This document shows, one piece after another, positions 1 through 13,115 of a stretch of 64,000 nucleotides of DNA. Made by a program: the position numbers and the translations under genes. Each line of letters starts with the position of its first letter. Position 1 is the first letter of the stretch. This DNA comes from Branchiostoma floridae (Eukaryota > Chordata > Leptocardii > Amphioxiformes > Branchiostomatidae). Under the pieces are notes generated by a model. The model did no database searches. It was not told the DNA's origin and saw only the letters and a program-made list of their open reading frames with translations. Where the stretch lies: the NCBI RefSeq assembly GCF_000003815.2, contig NC_049980.1, positions 2,409,182 to 2,473,181 of the forward strand. Direction: 5' to 3'.

Positions 1-1179
1 CAACTCATCTATCTGTGCGTTTAGGGGGAGGGGCGAAGGTCACGCTAACGTAGGGAACTGTATCAGGCTGTACGGACGATAAATAGCAGAAAATCGGAGA
101 ATCTCCACCAAGAAATGATTACAGATTCATGTTCATTTACTTCACGTATCTAAATCAGACTTCTAACAATGGTTTAATGCACAACTTACAGCATGGCAGA
201 TCTTCCTTTTGCATCTGTTTCCATAGTTTTAAACCTATTCGTTCCTACGTTTCCTTAACTTGATTAAGAAGACACTGCCGGACCAAGACGACATCCTCAC
301 ATCTGTTTTAGTCTCAGAATAAGAACATAATGACCGGTCTCTCACACGCCTACTCCTTACATGGTTGGGTGGACAACTGCCCAAGACGCATTGTCTTGTT
401 CTCGTCTTCAAATAATCTTAAGTGCGGGTAGCTTAGATTCCACCGTTGTCTCTAAGACACCACCAAGGCACCTCGTTTCATGATTGTATTTTCCCAGACC
501 ACAGAGATGCGCATATTAAATGAGTCGTTACTGTTAACCCACCGAATAACCCGTTTGTCTGCTGACTGGTGGGGCGACACAAAGTCAACCGAACAATGAC
601 GGCTCGCCTCGCTACAAACAGTTTTGCAACAAACAAGGTTGCAACAACACCCATCTCTTCCTCTCGCGTGGGTACAATTCGCAGAAGAGGTTTTTAAGTG
701 GCGATTGTTGCTTCCGTAACCTGAATGTAGGACACGTATTGTTTCGCCCCTCTAGGAGGGAACAATGGCTGAAGAAGGCGGGGGTCGTCTCATCCTACAA
801 GAGTCCCTGGTCCTCCCCGCACTATCCCTCTTAGTAGTACACTTTCTTACGCGTGACGGTTTGTTCGAAAGTTACTGAGATAGTCCGATGTTGTTTTGAG
901 GTTTGTCGGAAGAGGCCGCGAATGGAACAATTGTCGGCTATAAGGTCAGGGGGCTTCCATCTTTAATACTGACGCCAGAGGCAGCTTTAAGCCGGCCCTG
1001 TTGTCAACGCACAGAAGAATAACTTCTGCCTCTGGCCATGAGTCATTTTCCCATGCGGGCCCCACGCCGTCCCGTGGCGGGAACCATACCCCGTCCCTCC
1101 CCCCGAACACCCTACACAGACGTGTTGTAATGCTAAGATAGAGAGGTGTGTACTGTTAGAGACAGAGGGTTGTACTCAC
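1..1179 (-). other. Intron 2 of the intermediate-filament gene (partial)
   Basis: This is the sequence downstream of the exon 2 donor on the minus strand. I see no further rod exon, so exon 3 should lie beyond the left edge. The stretch 1030-1110 is GC-rich but has no convincing coding frame. Confidence 0.5.
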
Positions 1180-4100
1180 CGCCTGGACTTTCCTGAAGGT
1201 CTCCTCCGCCGCATAGCGAGCCTGCCGCTCTCCGTCCACCCTGACGAAAGACGTAATGACAATATTGGGTGAGGGCTGGTGAGACGTCATGTTTCAGTAC
1301 GTGCGTGTTTGTAACGTTACAGGTATGACAACAGGGACGTCTGACGCATCACGCACGCACGCCGCCGCCAGGTAACGCGTCGCCGTGCCGCACACCTGGT
1401 CTCGTGAGCGGGCTGGTTCCCAAACTTCCCCCGAGTGACTCCCCCTGCCACCCGCCTGCTGCTGACTGCCACCACGCCGCGCTAGCCGCCAGGCTGGTTA
1501 AAACGCCCGCAGGTTCAGTTCTCCCCGCTCGATCGGAGTTGACCCCTGGGTACGGCTATAATCGGCGGGTTCGGTCCGCCATGATGATTTAATGCAGGTG
1601 AAAGTGGGGAGTCTTTATTCCCCCGGCGGACGGACCATCGGTCTTGTGGTGGGCGGGGCCAACTGGGCGCAGTCGCTCATGGGTAAATCTGCAGGACTGA
1701 CGCATCTATAGCCGTGAGGGGACTGACAAGCAGAGGGACCCTCCAAGCAGAGGTTAGGCTCGGCTTGTTCTTTGATGTCGTTTATTAGGCGTTTTGGGGG
1801 CTGTCTATTTTGTCAGGTTTTCTTTTTTCTGTCCGACAACCTTACAAAATACAAAGCCCGACAAAAACACCTAAAATGACGTCAAAAACTAGCTGGAAAC
1901 TAACCCCTACTTGGACTATAGTAAAACTTTAATCTGTTTGCAACCACTTTGAAATAAAGTACACACTCTAAAACAAACGTAACAGTGATGGCTTTTCCAT
2001 CCTTATCTGTAGGGAAATCTGCGCAGTAAAGTGTTATGCACATAACACTACAGCGCTACAGTCAATCAACATGTGGCCAAACTAGCGTCCTGTCCTACTG
2101 GTACTGATAATATCGGAAGGCAAATCTTGCAGGTAGGTCTAAGATTCAGCCGAGAAAAGTGAGACATAGTCTTTTGTTAGATTGTATTTGTTGATTTGCT
2201 CGTAGGAACACTTGATATTAAGTAAAAACTATGCCGTCTGGTGATGTAGCAAAAGTGACGTAGTATATAGGCACAAAAATGCCACCAATACCGTAACGTT
2301 ACTAATCTGTTTCATAAGGCCAGTAGCCAATTTTTTCTAGTATTTACTGATTCACTTCTAGTTCGATAATATTCAAATTCAAATTAGAAAGATATCCTAT
2401 GTCTTCCCGAAGACTCCAAATAAACCGTTGTACTGAAGCGTTTCGGAGTAAATGTAGTCACAATTGTAGTACAGCCAGTCATCGTTTGCCAACACAAGTT
2501 TTCCCATGAACAGAGTCTGCTGTTGTGTGTAGCGTCAGTAGTAAGCCTGACATTTCTACAAGATGACATCATCACCTCCTGCTCACCTGGACAGGTACAA
2601 CAACGCCTCACCTGCACAAGTAGATAACGCTCTGATGTTCTGCCCGTTTTGCCCGGGGCGAACATTACAGTAGCTTTGTGTTCCCGCGTCTATTGTTAGA
2701 GAGCTTGGTGGGAGCGTCTGTTTCTGCAGGCTTTTACGGGCCTGGAGTTCACCGACACAGGCTCATCAATATTCATGCAGACGTGAAGCAATGTATAATA
2801 CATACACGGGAACAAAGAGATCATCATATCTTATATCGCTAGTTGGCATAACAGTATATATACCGAAGGTCGCCCGAGCAGCCACAGAGAGTACAGTTGT
2901 GTTTGTTGTTATGAATATTTGTTGCTATCAAATATATATTCATAATTGAGAAAGTTTATGAAATTATGTGGCTATAAACTCTGCCATTCTATCAATCTAT
3001 TTTGTCCTGTTCTATTCCATTCCTTAAGGCAAATCCAATTCGTCACTTAATGCTGGGGATCATTTACATTAGGTCACATGTTCAAGTAGAAATAGAAAAT
3101 ATACATTGCGTATCAAACAATTAAGGGTTCTATCAAAATTGAATTTTCCAGTTCTTACCTGGGGGCTAATTGCAACATGTAACATACATGTGCATACAGT
3201 ATTAAGAAAAGTATACAGACTCTGAAAGATACCAATGACGGTGATAATTTTAACAGGGGATTATTCTGATAACAACTACACGGGCGATCAATATCTTTCA
3301 GGACATCAATTGCAATGAAGAGCCTAAGCTTTACGATTTGTACGGAGTTTTGTAGTGTGTATTGCTTACATTATTACATCAGCATTTCAATATATAGCTG
3401 ATGATTCGAATTCCGAGTCTTGTTTTGTCTTTTTTCTACCCTCAATTGTTGCCGTAGTGTTCATAACCGTTATATTTCTTTTCTACGCAATGTGAACGAA
3501 CGAATGGATGGATGTCATACGATGTCAAGCTATATGTAAAGGTGTTTGAGGAAGTTATCTTGTTGCTTGGTCTTTTAATTCACGTTTCTGTGTGTGATCA
3601 AGATCTATCCATGCTTTGTGAATCATCAGTAGCATCCAGGTATTTCTATGAACCCCCTCTCCCGGGGCAACCTCGTGCATTCAAGTCTATCCACTCACAT
3701 GTGATATGGAGAAATTGTTTGTTTGAAATTCGTCTTTTTTCTTTACAGTTTAAAAACGATATAACTGCCATTTTCGTATCAAATGAGCCTCAGATTTGAA
3801 GATATTCCAATGGTATAAGGTTTGCATTTATCAATTTACTGATTTTGAAGATTTCATAATGAAGCATCTAGAGAAAAAGGCATTAAGGCAACATGAATGG
3901 AATAAATTTGAACGTTTTGTCACAATCAATAAAGATTGATTAGGAGCCTGGACAAATGAATGATAATAATGATAATGAATATACGGTCGAAATGAGAGTT
4001 ATACAATAGATGATGGGACGATATATGGAATTTTTGACACAAATCAATCACAGAAATCGATTGTTTACTTTGCAAGCTGGAAATACAGATTGCCTTATTT

Positions 4101-7100
4101 TTTCAACTCTTAAAAATCTTCTCTTTGACTTCTGAACTCCACAAGGAACGTCATATTTTAATCACAGATTCAGAAAGTTTCCACGTCAAGTTTAAGGTAT
4201 CTGTTTAGACTATAACAAGGTGGCAAGTATGTAATGAAGTCATGTTTATGATGGTTGACCATGAAAACTAAGGAATACATAGCGTATCTGTGATAAACAA
4301 AGCGTGCTTGAATGTAACATTACAACTGCTCTATTTTCCATGCAGAGGTTGCAGTTGGGGGATAGTGACCGGGGCTTACGGCTGCCTCGACTCCGAGCAA
4401 TCTCTGCTAGGAGAATACAAGTGCTCGACCATATACAGTAGAAGCCGCTTATTTGCTCATCGCATTTGCCAGCGTATTTCGTGCAATTATCCGGGTGGTG
4501 CAATAATGCGAAGTTATCTTGCTGGAACGTACTTGTTTGGGATTTGGTGATTCCGTGCAATAAACAGAAGTGTGCGGTTATCTGTAGTGCAATTAACTGT
4601 CTTCTACTGTTTCCATTTGACTCAGGCAGCACTTCATGAGTACACCCCCACACCCCCCGGCCGTCCCGTGTACCTATCGGCGGTTCTACAGATCCAACAT
4701 GGCAGCAATACAAACCCGCGCAGCGCTCTCGTGTCAACAAACGTGCTCTGATGTGTGGGAGAATGTTTCTTCTGGTACAAGAATGGCCCGAGGCTAGTAT
4801 ATACATATTCAAGTCTGCTAGGTGATTCAGACTTTCACAACGATATTCATTTTTATACTTTTAATCAATTTTGACTTACTATTGTTTCAAAATAGGCGCG
4901 GTATAACCCCGTCGTGTGTAAACATGTGCGAACATGTGCGATCACGTCGACCAATGATGTATGTTCGTCTGTATCTCTGTGGATCTGCCGCTACCAGCCC
5001 AAAGCTGCCTAGGCAGATCCGTGTAATGAGTTGTATCATTGGCAAATAAATAAATAAATAAATAAAATCGGTTTATTGACACAAATGTATACATTAGGGT
5101 TTACTATCTTTTTGATGGTATAATATGAGTGTGTAGTCACGTATAAAGTACAGCTTTGGTCGGGGGTGAATTGGACAGCTTTGGACATGCAGAACGTCAG
5201 GAAAAAATTCTGTCGCAAAAATGTCTACTTTTATAAAACAACATTTCAATTAGCTATACGACAGTATCGTGATAAATGGTAAGAATTGTGTCATCTCGGG
5301 TTGGAACCTGAGTCACAAAGTCTCACCCATAAACCTTTATCAACTGCACCAAAAACATGACGGTTTGGATAGAGGGTGCTAATACATTAAGAAAGACAAG
5401 CATTTTGCAAGGCGACTGTTTACAAGACGAAAATTAGTTTCGTCGAAACAGAATATTCCACAGACACACCAGTACGGTACATTTTCTTCGTTCTGTGTAT
5501 AGTAATAATCGCTATGTATATCATATTGCAACTCTGATATCATGTTGACACATGGAAGCTACATAGTTGATGTATATGTATCATTTGTAGTTTCTGGTGA
5601 TAGCAAAACCAATCACGTTGCTACATAAAAAGTACGACATTAGATTATATAGATAGTTACTTTGTAACTACAAGATCGGCTCTGGTTTGGAAATGTGACC
5701 TAAGCATGGGAAGTCTAATATCTTTGGTTAGAAACAATACAGATCACGTTGCTACAGATTCAACGGTATACTGTAATATACCGAGATGAGGATGCTACAT
5801 GGTAACCAAGTCATTTATAATGGATGACTCCAGACGCATGTCCATGATAAGATCATAAGGCTTCTGCACCTCAAACAGAACTGAGATGTGCCTACTAAAT
5901 AAAACCTGAACATACTACAGTTATGCTAGCTTCGTTAAAATGCACGATCCATATTGTATAATTGAATTGATGATATCTAGTTTCGTGCAGATTTTCTTGT
6001 TTGCTTTATAACGTTGTTAATGCTAATTTTCAATGAAAAATATGATGGCGATGTAAGAAGTACAGAAGAAAGTTTAGGCAGCAGAATGTAATGGTTTTTA
6101 GTGTTGCAGTAATGTCAACTGTGTTGTTGTAGTTTTATTGGTAAGATATCCGCCGTTTTCACTTCTTGGAGGTTTATTACATATTGCTTTCACACCTATA
6201 CATATGAAAGCAACATAGTACCCGTGTGTATGATGTACATCGAATCTTAAGGTACATTTCCATCTTCCATTCAAAGCAATGTACATTATGAAGAAATATC
6301 TTTGATAAAAAAAGCATTACATTACACATTCGCATTTAGCACTCGGTGAAATATCAGCCAACGGAGCTTTGCCAATGTAAGTTGTGACGCAGCAGAAATG
6401 GACTAAGCCAAGTGTATAAAACTTTCATGATAAGAAGATACCCATTGAATTCTTGTCAAAGCATAGCTTGCTATTTCTGTTACTACTTCGTATGGAATAT
6501 AATCATTTGTCTGTTTTACGTCATTTTTCGTGTCCTACTGCATCCAGGTTTAAAAAAAAACAAGATGGCGGCGGAACCTGAGACGCGGCACCTCGTGTAC
6601 AGGGGTATCCGGTTACAACGTGTGACGTAACCGTAAGGACAATGTCTGTCACTGATCTGCTGATAGGGAAATGTTTGGGCCTTTTCTCAACATTCCTCCG
6701 CCATGTTAAACTGCCCGTGCTCCAGTGGAGGGTACGTTTATAGTACCTGAGTCGATCACACGGTCTGTTAGACACAGACAAAGGGATTTCTGTTGTGAGT
6801 AAACAATAAGATCACGTCTAACCCACCTGTCAGACTCTAAGACTTCTTGTGAAGTTTTCTTAATGTAGAGAATATGGGCGGTACTATTAGTCCATGTGGG
6901 GCAGGGGAAACTTTTGGGATAAAGAGAACATCGAAAGAGAGCTATGGATATGGTAATAAAGGTTTGCATGGGTTTGGCTTCAGCGGAACTTTAAGGTTTC
7001 CAACGTCTGCTGTTTGTCACAATGATTATCCGCCATGACAGTCACGCACGAGTGAAGAAAGGGAACTTTCACTTTTCTCAGGAACACTCTCGCTTTCAGA

Positions 7101-9357
7101 CAGCCCTGTGACATCTCATTAACGATCATAATTCCGCACATGTTTGCAATTGTACACATTGGACAGGAACATGGCAAGAACGTTGGCCATTTTAAATAAT
7201 TCCTTATAGCATTATGATCGGCATGCGCAATGAAACATTACTACGAAATTGTTCTGCGTGTTCGAAGACTACATTTAACAGTCAACGGTCTCATGTTATT
7301 GTTTTGCTACATACACGTGAGTTTTTGTTTTTCTAATGCGCATTTTGTCATAGTACAGAATCACGCTACTTCGTACAAATAGCATCACAACAGGCACGCG
7401 GAGCTTCGTGGTGTTTGTGTTCATTTGGTAACAACATAAAGATATCTTCTACATATCGATGAAATGGTTCATTCCGCAGTTTTGCACATCTTTGGTCGCC
7501 AAGGTCGAAATTTTGGTGAGCAAAAAAAACTGACGGGATGCCACCTGACATAATTGATGATTCCGTTAATTGATAATTACACTGATCGCGATAAATTTGT
7601 GTAAATAAGATTCCGTCAGTCATTCTCCTGGTTGAACAAACACTTAATAATTGTTACACCACGGGTAAGAAAGCTGGCCATCACTAACATAAGGACCTGG
7701 GTGAAGTCTGGTTGAGACCAGGTAGTGATCAGGGTGTCACAGATCGGGATTTAGTCGATAGAAAAATGATATACAAAGTTAACACATAACAGCACAGATA
7801 CAGCAAGCACAGATACATCAGACGCAATAGACGTCATGAGGGGGGGGGGGTATACGGAGAACACAACTGTTGAGCTGGTTGGGCGAAGATTACTGAGAGA
7901 AACAAACAATAACATTCACACTTGACTAACTTTGCAAAGCTATTGTTGTATAAACGCGTCGCAGTGTGACAACTATTGATAAGTTATAAATAATATGCAG
8001 TTGTATGGATGTATGTACATGTATGAATAGACGAATGGATGACTGAAATGAAGCAATGGTGAATAAATGAATAAAAAAGATGGAATAAAAAATAAATGAA
8101 AGACGGGATGACAACTAAAGCTGGAATGGAGGAAGGGAGTAAGTCTTACCTGCGCCTATGTTCTTCAACATCCTTCCTGAGGTTGTTGACCTCCGTCTCG
8201 AGTTTTGCCTTGAGGACAGTGATGGCGTCCAGCTCGGTGTGGGCTTCCTCTACCTCCTGCTGCAGGTCCTCCTCCGCACGGCTCAGCGGCTCGGGACGCC
8301 CGCCCAGCGCGCGGATCTTGTCCTCCAGATAGTCCTGTCGGTCCTCCAGCTCCTGGATCTTCTCAATGTACCGTGCAGCCTCCTCCCCTCCCTCCTCCAG
8401 CCGGGACAGGTCGCGCGACGAGCGCTTGTAGTCGCGATCGCGATCACGATCACGATCACGATCATGTTCGCGATCCCGGTAGTGATCCCGGTCGCGTTCA
8501 GGCTCGAGATCCCGGTGGCGATCAGATGAGAGATCGAGGCCGCGACCAAGGTCTTTCCGGTCACTCTCACTGTACCCTCGGTCTCGGTATGTCCCGGTTC
8601 CTCGGTCACGGTCGCGGTAGCCTCGGTCCTCGCTGAATCGCCTGTCGCGGTACCCTTGGGCTCGGTCTCGATCCCAGGCCTCGTCCAGAGGAGACTTGGG
8701 CCCTCGGTCTCGGTCGAACCGCCTGCGTTCCAGCATGCCCTCGGTGACGGACTGGACGCTGTCTCCGCTGGGTCGCCGCTCCCTGCTGTACCCGCCGAAG
8801 CTGGTGTCATGGCCACGGTAGCTCTCTCTGTCCCGTCTCATGTCGAAACCACGCTCGCTCGATGTGGACGACACACGGGGCTTCTTTGGTGGGCCGATCC
8901 TCATTCCCTTCCAGCTCTCTACAGAAGCCTGGCTGTCCGTATCGTCCTGCCTCCCACTGTAGCCCGCCTGTAGGGACCGGTAGCTTCCGTACGCCTCACG
9001 CTTAAACACCTTGAACTCTCGGTCGGGGCTCCGCTTCAGGCCGTAGTCCCTTCGCCCGTAGTCTCGGTCGTACCGGCTGACCGGCAGGTCCCCCGCCACG
9101 CTCTGCGGACGGCTGGGCTTCCCCTCCATGCTGTCCTGCACGTTCTGTTTGATAATGTCCAGAGTTGTCATCCCTCCTCTAGCATGGGAGTAGGCAGGAG
9201 GGCTCCGCTTGGGCTGGGTATACTCCCCGCCCCAGCGAAACCTGGACTCATGGCGGGTGTCTGGCGGTGTGCCCCTCTCCGATCCACCCCGAGACCCGTA
9301 CTGGCCCTCGTATAGACCCCTTCCTCGGGAGGACTCGACTCTGTACCCGCGGATCAT
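1180..9357 (-). CDS. Intermediate-filament protein, 5' part (exons 1-2 of a gene that continues past the left edge)
   Basis: Exon 1 is 9357-8150 and ends in a CAG|GTAAGA donor. Exon 2 is 1240-1180, between a CTTTCGTCAG acceptor and a GTGAGT donor, and joins in frame (AG+G). An in-frame TAG 24 bp upstream supports the ATG at 9357. Residues 1-326 form a non-helical head rich in Arg, Asp, Ser, Tyr and Gly, with runs of RD/DRD dipeptides at about 215-310. From about 327 (AARYIEKIQELED) a heptad coiled coil begins that resembles rod coil 1A and then 1B. Across the exon junction, the stretch starting KAKLETEVNNL aligns without gaps to vertebrate type III coil 1B. Exon 2 is 61 bp, the size I recall for exon 2 of vimentin and desmin. 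The protein would polymerise into 10-nm cytoplasmic filaments. The rest of the rod and the tail are outside the window. The head is far longer than the usual 80-100 residues. Family assignment is good; the orthologue is unknown. Confidence 0.75.
1241..8149 (-). other. Intron 1 of the intermediate-filament gene (6.9 kb)
   Basis: No convincing coding exon is visible. A GC- and CpG-rich patch at about 1330-1560 might be an internal promoter. The rest is AT-rich, with a pogo-like MITE at 4436-4609, an (AAAT)n run near 5045 and a poly-G run near 7845. A short open stretch at 7366-7623 on the minus strand contains RYVEDIF, faintly like a reverse-transcriptase catalytic motif, but it is too short to call. 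Confidence 0.5.
4436..4609. mobile_element. pogo/Tigger-like MITE
   Basis: The terminal inverted repeats begin CAGTAGAAG and end CTTCTACTG. This is the CAGTAGAA-type terminus common in pogo-family elements. The 174-bp interior has no coding capacity. The left flank is TA and the right flank is TT, so the expected TA target duplication is imperfect. Confidence 0.45.
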
Positions 9358-10560
9358 CTCTTGTCTGGCCCGGCGTCTCTAAACACACAATACCTGGCGC
9401 TCGTCTCGGCCACCCAGGTCTCTAGGTGGCCATGATGTGTGCTGGATAATTGCCTTGGTTCACGTCACACGTGGGTATGTGCTGTTGTCCCGCCCACTGC
9501 CGGAGCTGTCGGGCCGGTTCTCTGCCTGTCCTTGCGCGCCTTGCAGACAGGTGTGATGTCACAGATGTGTGTCGTTCGCGTCGTCTGCAAGCTGCCAAAA
9601 GCAACCTGATCCACGGTGCATGCGCGACCGCTGCACGCCCTTCGTGTCGTCTGCGCTCCTCGCAATCAGTCCTAGGTACGGTTTCCCCCCATCTCACCTG
9701 ACGAACCGTCACCAAGGTCATGAATACACTCAGCGCGGGGAACAATTGGCAGCACTTGTCGTCTGCAAACATATCAGTCAAAATTCATGTCCTGTACAAT
9801 ATGCATTGCTGTAATGTTTTCACTTATTGTATCCCATGCATAGACCATGTTAACCAACAGACGTCGCCTGAATGTCTGTCAATCAACGGTGGGAAAAACA
9901 TGACGGAACCGAATTATGCAACATATTGCCAACGATACTTTGAACATTGTCATCATCTGTGGGCGGAATGGATACAGGTCAAAGGTCATCATATAGCTCC
10001 CTCATTAATCATGGCTCTACCTGCCTGTAGACATGTTGGGAGGAAAGGCGACATGTTTTTGTCTTCATCTATTCGTCTGCCGTAAGAAATGTATTCTATC
10101 GCTACAAAAACGATTGTGTCCTCAACGTTATTCTTGGACACATATATCGTCTATAAAGATGCAGTGTTTTGTTCGTTTTGTTTGTTTTTATGCCTTTATG
10201 TGTTTATTATGGTACATTTGCTTAGGCTTCGAGCTACATAACGAAGCGTGCGTGGACTTGACAGATTCGTTAGTGGACACGTAAAAACCGCCAAAGGTCC
10301 TGCATTATTAATGTACCGACATTGACGATCGCTCTATTTTGAGCCACGCCCTTAATTTAAATGTTTATCGCGTCTTCCTCTCAGCGGAAGGCTTAAAACC
10401 GTCACGTAATGTCCGCCCGATCGGTGAGGAATATTGTAGTGATTAAACCTTTTTATCCTGCTATAGTCCGTCCCTTTGTTCTGGGCTTGTCTGACGACGC
10501 GGTGACCTTTCAGAAATGCTCGCCTGCGGGCAGCTGTAATTGGCGTGAGTCACCGACCGG
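9358..10560. other. Region upstream of the intermediate-filament gene
   Basis: No supportable coding exon is visible. 9440-9700 is GC-rich and includes a CCCGCCC box near 9490, so it may hold the promoter and 5' UTR of the minus-strand gene. On the minus strand, TGTGTTTAG just upstream of the start codon could also be a weak splice acceptor after an untranslated first exon. Confidence 0.3.
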
Positions 10561-10565
10561 GGAGG

Positions 10566-11095
10566 CGTCATGGCCGCTCGCAGAAGTTCCCGCCTTTTCT
10601 CGGCGCACCCTCCCGTGTGGGGCGTTTGCTCGAGATCACGTGACTGTGGCGCTTGGCGGCCATGTTGTTTGAAAAGAGCCCCGAGCAAAGCCGTGTCAGA
10701 AATGATTGAGCAAATTCCCGCCTTTTGTTGGCAAACTTTCCCGTTTAGGATGTTTGTTCTCACGTGACTATATGGCCGCTATGTTGGTTGGTAATGGTAA
10801 GAGCCATGTGCAAAGGCGTGACAGAAATGATTGAGCCGCCTGCAGAAATTCGGGCATTTTCTTGACACACCTTCCCGTTTGGGGTGTTTGTTCTCACGTG
10901 CCTATAGCCGCCATGTTGGTTGGTAAGAGCCATGTGCAAAGGTGTGACAGAAATGATTGAGCCGCCTGCAGAAATTCGGGCATTTTCTTGACACACGTTC
11001 CCGTTTGGGGTGTTTGTTCTCACGTGACTATATGGCGGCCATATTGGCTGGTAAGAGCCATGTGCAAAGACGTGTCAGAAATTAAATGCACTCTG
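10566..11095. repeat. Tandem repeat of about 124-134 bp, four units, each with an E-box
   Basis: Units are marked by CACGTG at 10637, 10761, 10895 and 11021. Each unit then carries a YY1-like GCC(G)GCCATNTTG core, an AAGAGCC...TGTGCAAAG block, TGACAGAAATGATTGAG and CCCGTTTGGGGTGTTTG. The two central units are nearly identical; the outer ones are diverged. The open frames read through it are by-products of the repeat. Confidence 0.8.
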
Positions 11096-12008
11096 CAGAA
11101 AGCCACGGCTGAATAGTCAGTGGTTCATGAAATCATCTGTAACAATGAACGTCGGGAGAGATAATGTTCAGTTCAGTTCCAACAAAGAGATAATGAGTCG
11201 CCTTTTATTGAAGTATAATGAATCTACGTCCTTCCAGATCCTATATGCATCGAAAACGGACAACAAAGTCGTATTTGAATGACATTGAAAAACATCACTC
11301 GCTTTTGCGCTGTTACCCTACCTGGTTGTTGCCAGGCTGTTGTGTTTCCCTGGTCTCACGCTCCAGACAACAGAAGAACTGACAGTATCATATTATATTT
11401 ATTATTAATACCGATGAACAAAAGGCGATGATTCTAAAAGTATATTAACTTTATAGCGAGAATATAGGCAGTTAAATGCCTTTCTACTTCTGTACTACTA
11501 TGACTTTCTCTTACCCTTCAAGGCAAGGAATCTGGATGTCCCTACCAGATATTTGGCCATCAGTTAAAAGAAAAGTTTTATTCAGTAGTCAAGCCCCTTC
11601 TCTTACGTATCTACAGTGCATGCATATGGCACTAGAACTATTACATCACTCATGGACGACAGATGGCCTGCACACACAAAATGTTCAAGCTGAGTCAAGT
11701 GTATTACATCCTTTGAATAAATGAAAAATGAAGAAAATCACACGGAAACATACTGCACAAGAAATATACTTCAGTATTTCCACGTGTGTACATATTTTAT
11801 TGCATAGCATGCATCCACCTGACAACAAAGGCAACTTCATGGCCATAAAACTACCCTACAACTGCGCTGACTGTTGATTTATGACAGATAAAATGTCAAG
11901 GCCAACGACAGAATGACAACACCTGCCGATGTGCCGACAGCCGTGGGAGACAGGCGCGCACAAAGGTGCTGATTGTCCCGTCATTCCCGCTTTGTGTCCC
12001 CGTCGGGC
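11096..12008. other. Intergenic, no gene seen
   Basis: AT-rich sequence without a coding frame that looks real or a repeat I can delimit. Confidence 0.5.
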
Positions 12009-12011
12009 TAA

Positions 12012-12209
12012 TACCCCCCCCCCCCCTCACATTAGGCGCGAAATCGATCGGACGACGAGTTTGCGAGCTCCAAATTACGAGGAGGCATGACCCTGCTGCA
12101 GACGAAGACATGGCAGAGTTCCTCCCTTCCCGTCAGGGCCATGCCTCCTCGTAATTTAGAGCTCGCAGACTCGTCCTCCGATCGATTTTCGCCTAATGTG
12201 AGGGGGGTA
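12012..12209. mobile_element. PIF/Harbinger-type MITE, copy 1 (TAA target duplication)
   Basis: A 198-bp palindromic element. It starts TACCCC and ends GGGGTA, with arms of about 80 bp that share ATTAGGCG and ATCGATCGGA blocks. It is flanked on both sides by TAA (12009-12011 and 12210-12212). A 3-bp TAA/TTA duplication is typical of PIF/Harbinger transposition. A poly-C run has expanded in the left terminus. A related copy lies at 58533-58764. Confidence 0.75.
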
Positions 12210-12228
12210 TAACAGAACCACAACGCCC

Positions 12229-12411
12229 CTACCGGGCTCCGTGGATCGGTGGTCTAGCTGTAGAAATTGGACAAATGGAGTCAATAGTACGCTAGGGGAG
12301 TCGGCCGGCCAAGTAGAAACATTATTCTAACCATGGTTCCCCTAGCGTACTATTGACTCAATTTGTCCAATTTCTACAATAAGACCACCGATCCAAGGAG
12401 CCTGGTAGAGG
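12229..12411. mobile_element. Second palindromic MITE-like element
   Basis: Inverted arms of about 70 bp (12229-12299 and 12338-12411) surround a spacer of about 40 bp. They begin CTACCGGGCTCC and end GGAGCCTGGTAG, and share GATCGGTGGTC and CAATAGTACGCTAGGGGA. The element sits 20 bp from the preceding MITE. No coding capacity or clear target duplication is visible. Confidence 0.65.
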
Positions 12412-13115
12412 CTACCACTAAGACAGAAGCTTTATTGACAAGAAAAAAGTACAGGGACTTTCTTTTGGTCAACTATAAACTGCAAAATAGGGATGCAGAC
12501 ATTATGTTAAAATTCGAATGACTAAATGATATAGGGTAACAAAAACCTTTATACTATCAGGGGAGACTGAAAGTCATAACAGTGTCATCATCTTACAAAG
12601 CAATATTTTATGTATTTACCTATCTTAGCATTATGAGAGCTGCCAGATGTAAAGATGTAGTCAAATCTACTTTCGTATCGAGTTACGTGAAATCTTGCGT
12701 TTAGACACAGGAATGTGAATACTAGTAGTTTGTTTTGTAAGACATCACATCTAGAGCATTCCATGACGGCAATGAAATTCATTTTCAATTTGCTCTGGAT
12801 CGACAAAATGGGCAGAACCGTTGGTCTGGGGCTACATTGATGCATATTCCTGAACATTTCTGTATTCAATTTAAGGGAGTATCACCAACTATAAATCCAG
12901 CTTACGATCTTTTTACTTTAAACCAGTAGGCAGCATTGCAGTTGGTAAAGTGTCCACCAGAGGGCGCAAGCGATATGTAATACTAAGTGGTAGCGAGGCA
13001 GCGGCAGCCGGTACGTACGGTACTCGTCTACAGCTTCACCAATCTCGTGGCCGGGATATTGAATATTCACATACTTTATTTATAGTTTGACCACCTTAAA
13101 TAGGTTTGACAACCT
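12412..13115. other. Intergenic, no gene seen
   Basis: Noncoding sequence. A CTTTATTGACAAG stretch near 12430 resembles the ends of interspersed elements seen elsewhere in the window. Confidence 0.4.

Noticed and set aside
4246..4812. 188-codon minus-strand frame
   Set aside because: It overlaps a MITE (4436-4609), its codon use matches noncoding DNA, and no family resemblance is seen.
7366..7623. RYVEDIF peptide resembling a reverse-transcriptase YxDD motif
   Set aside because: Only one short motif matches, with Glu in place of the catalytic Asp, and no flanking reverse-transcriptase blocks or repeat ends are visible.
8158..8973. Plus-strand frames and a second minus-strand frame over the intermediate-filament first exon
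   Set aside because: They are shadows of the CGATCACGAT-type codon repeats. The minus-strand frame ending in a coiled coil, with a matching donor and second exon, is the real one.
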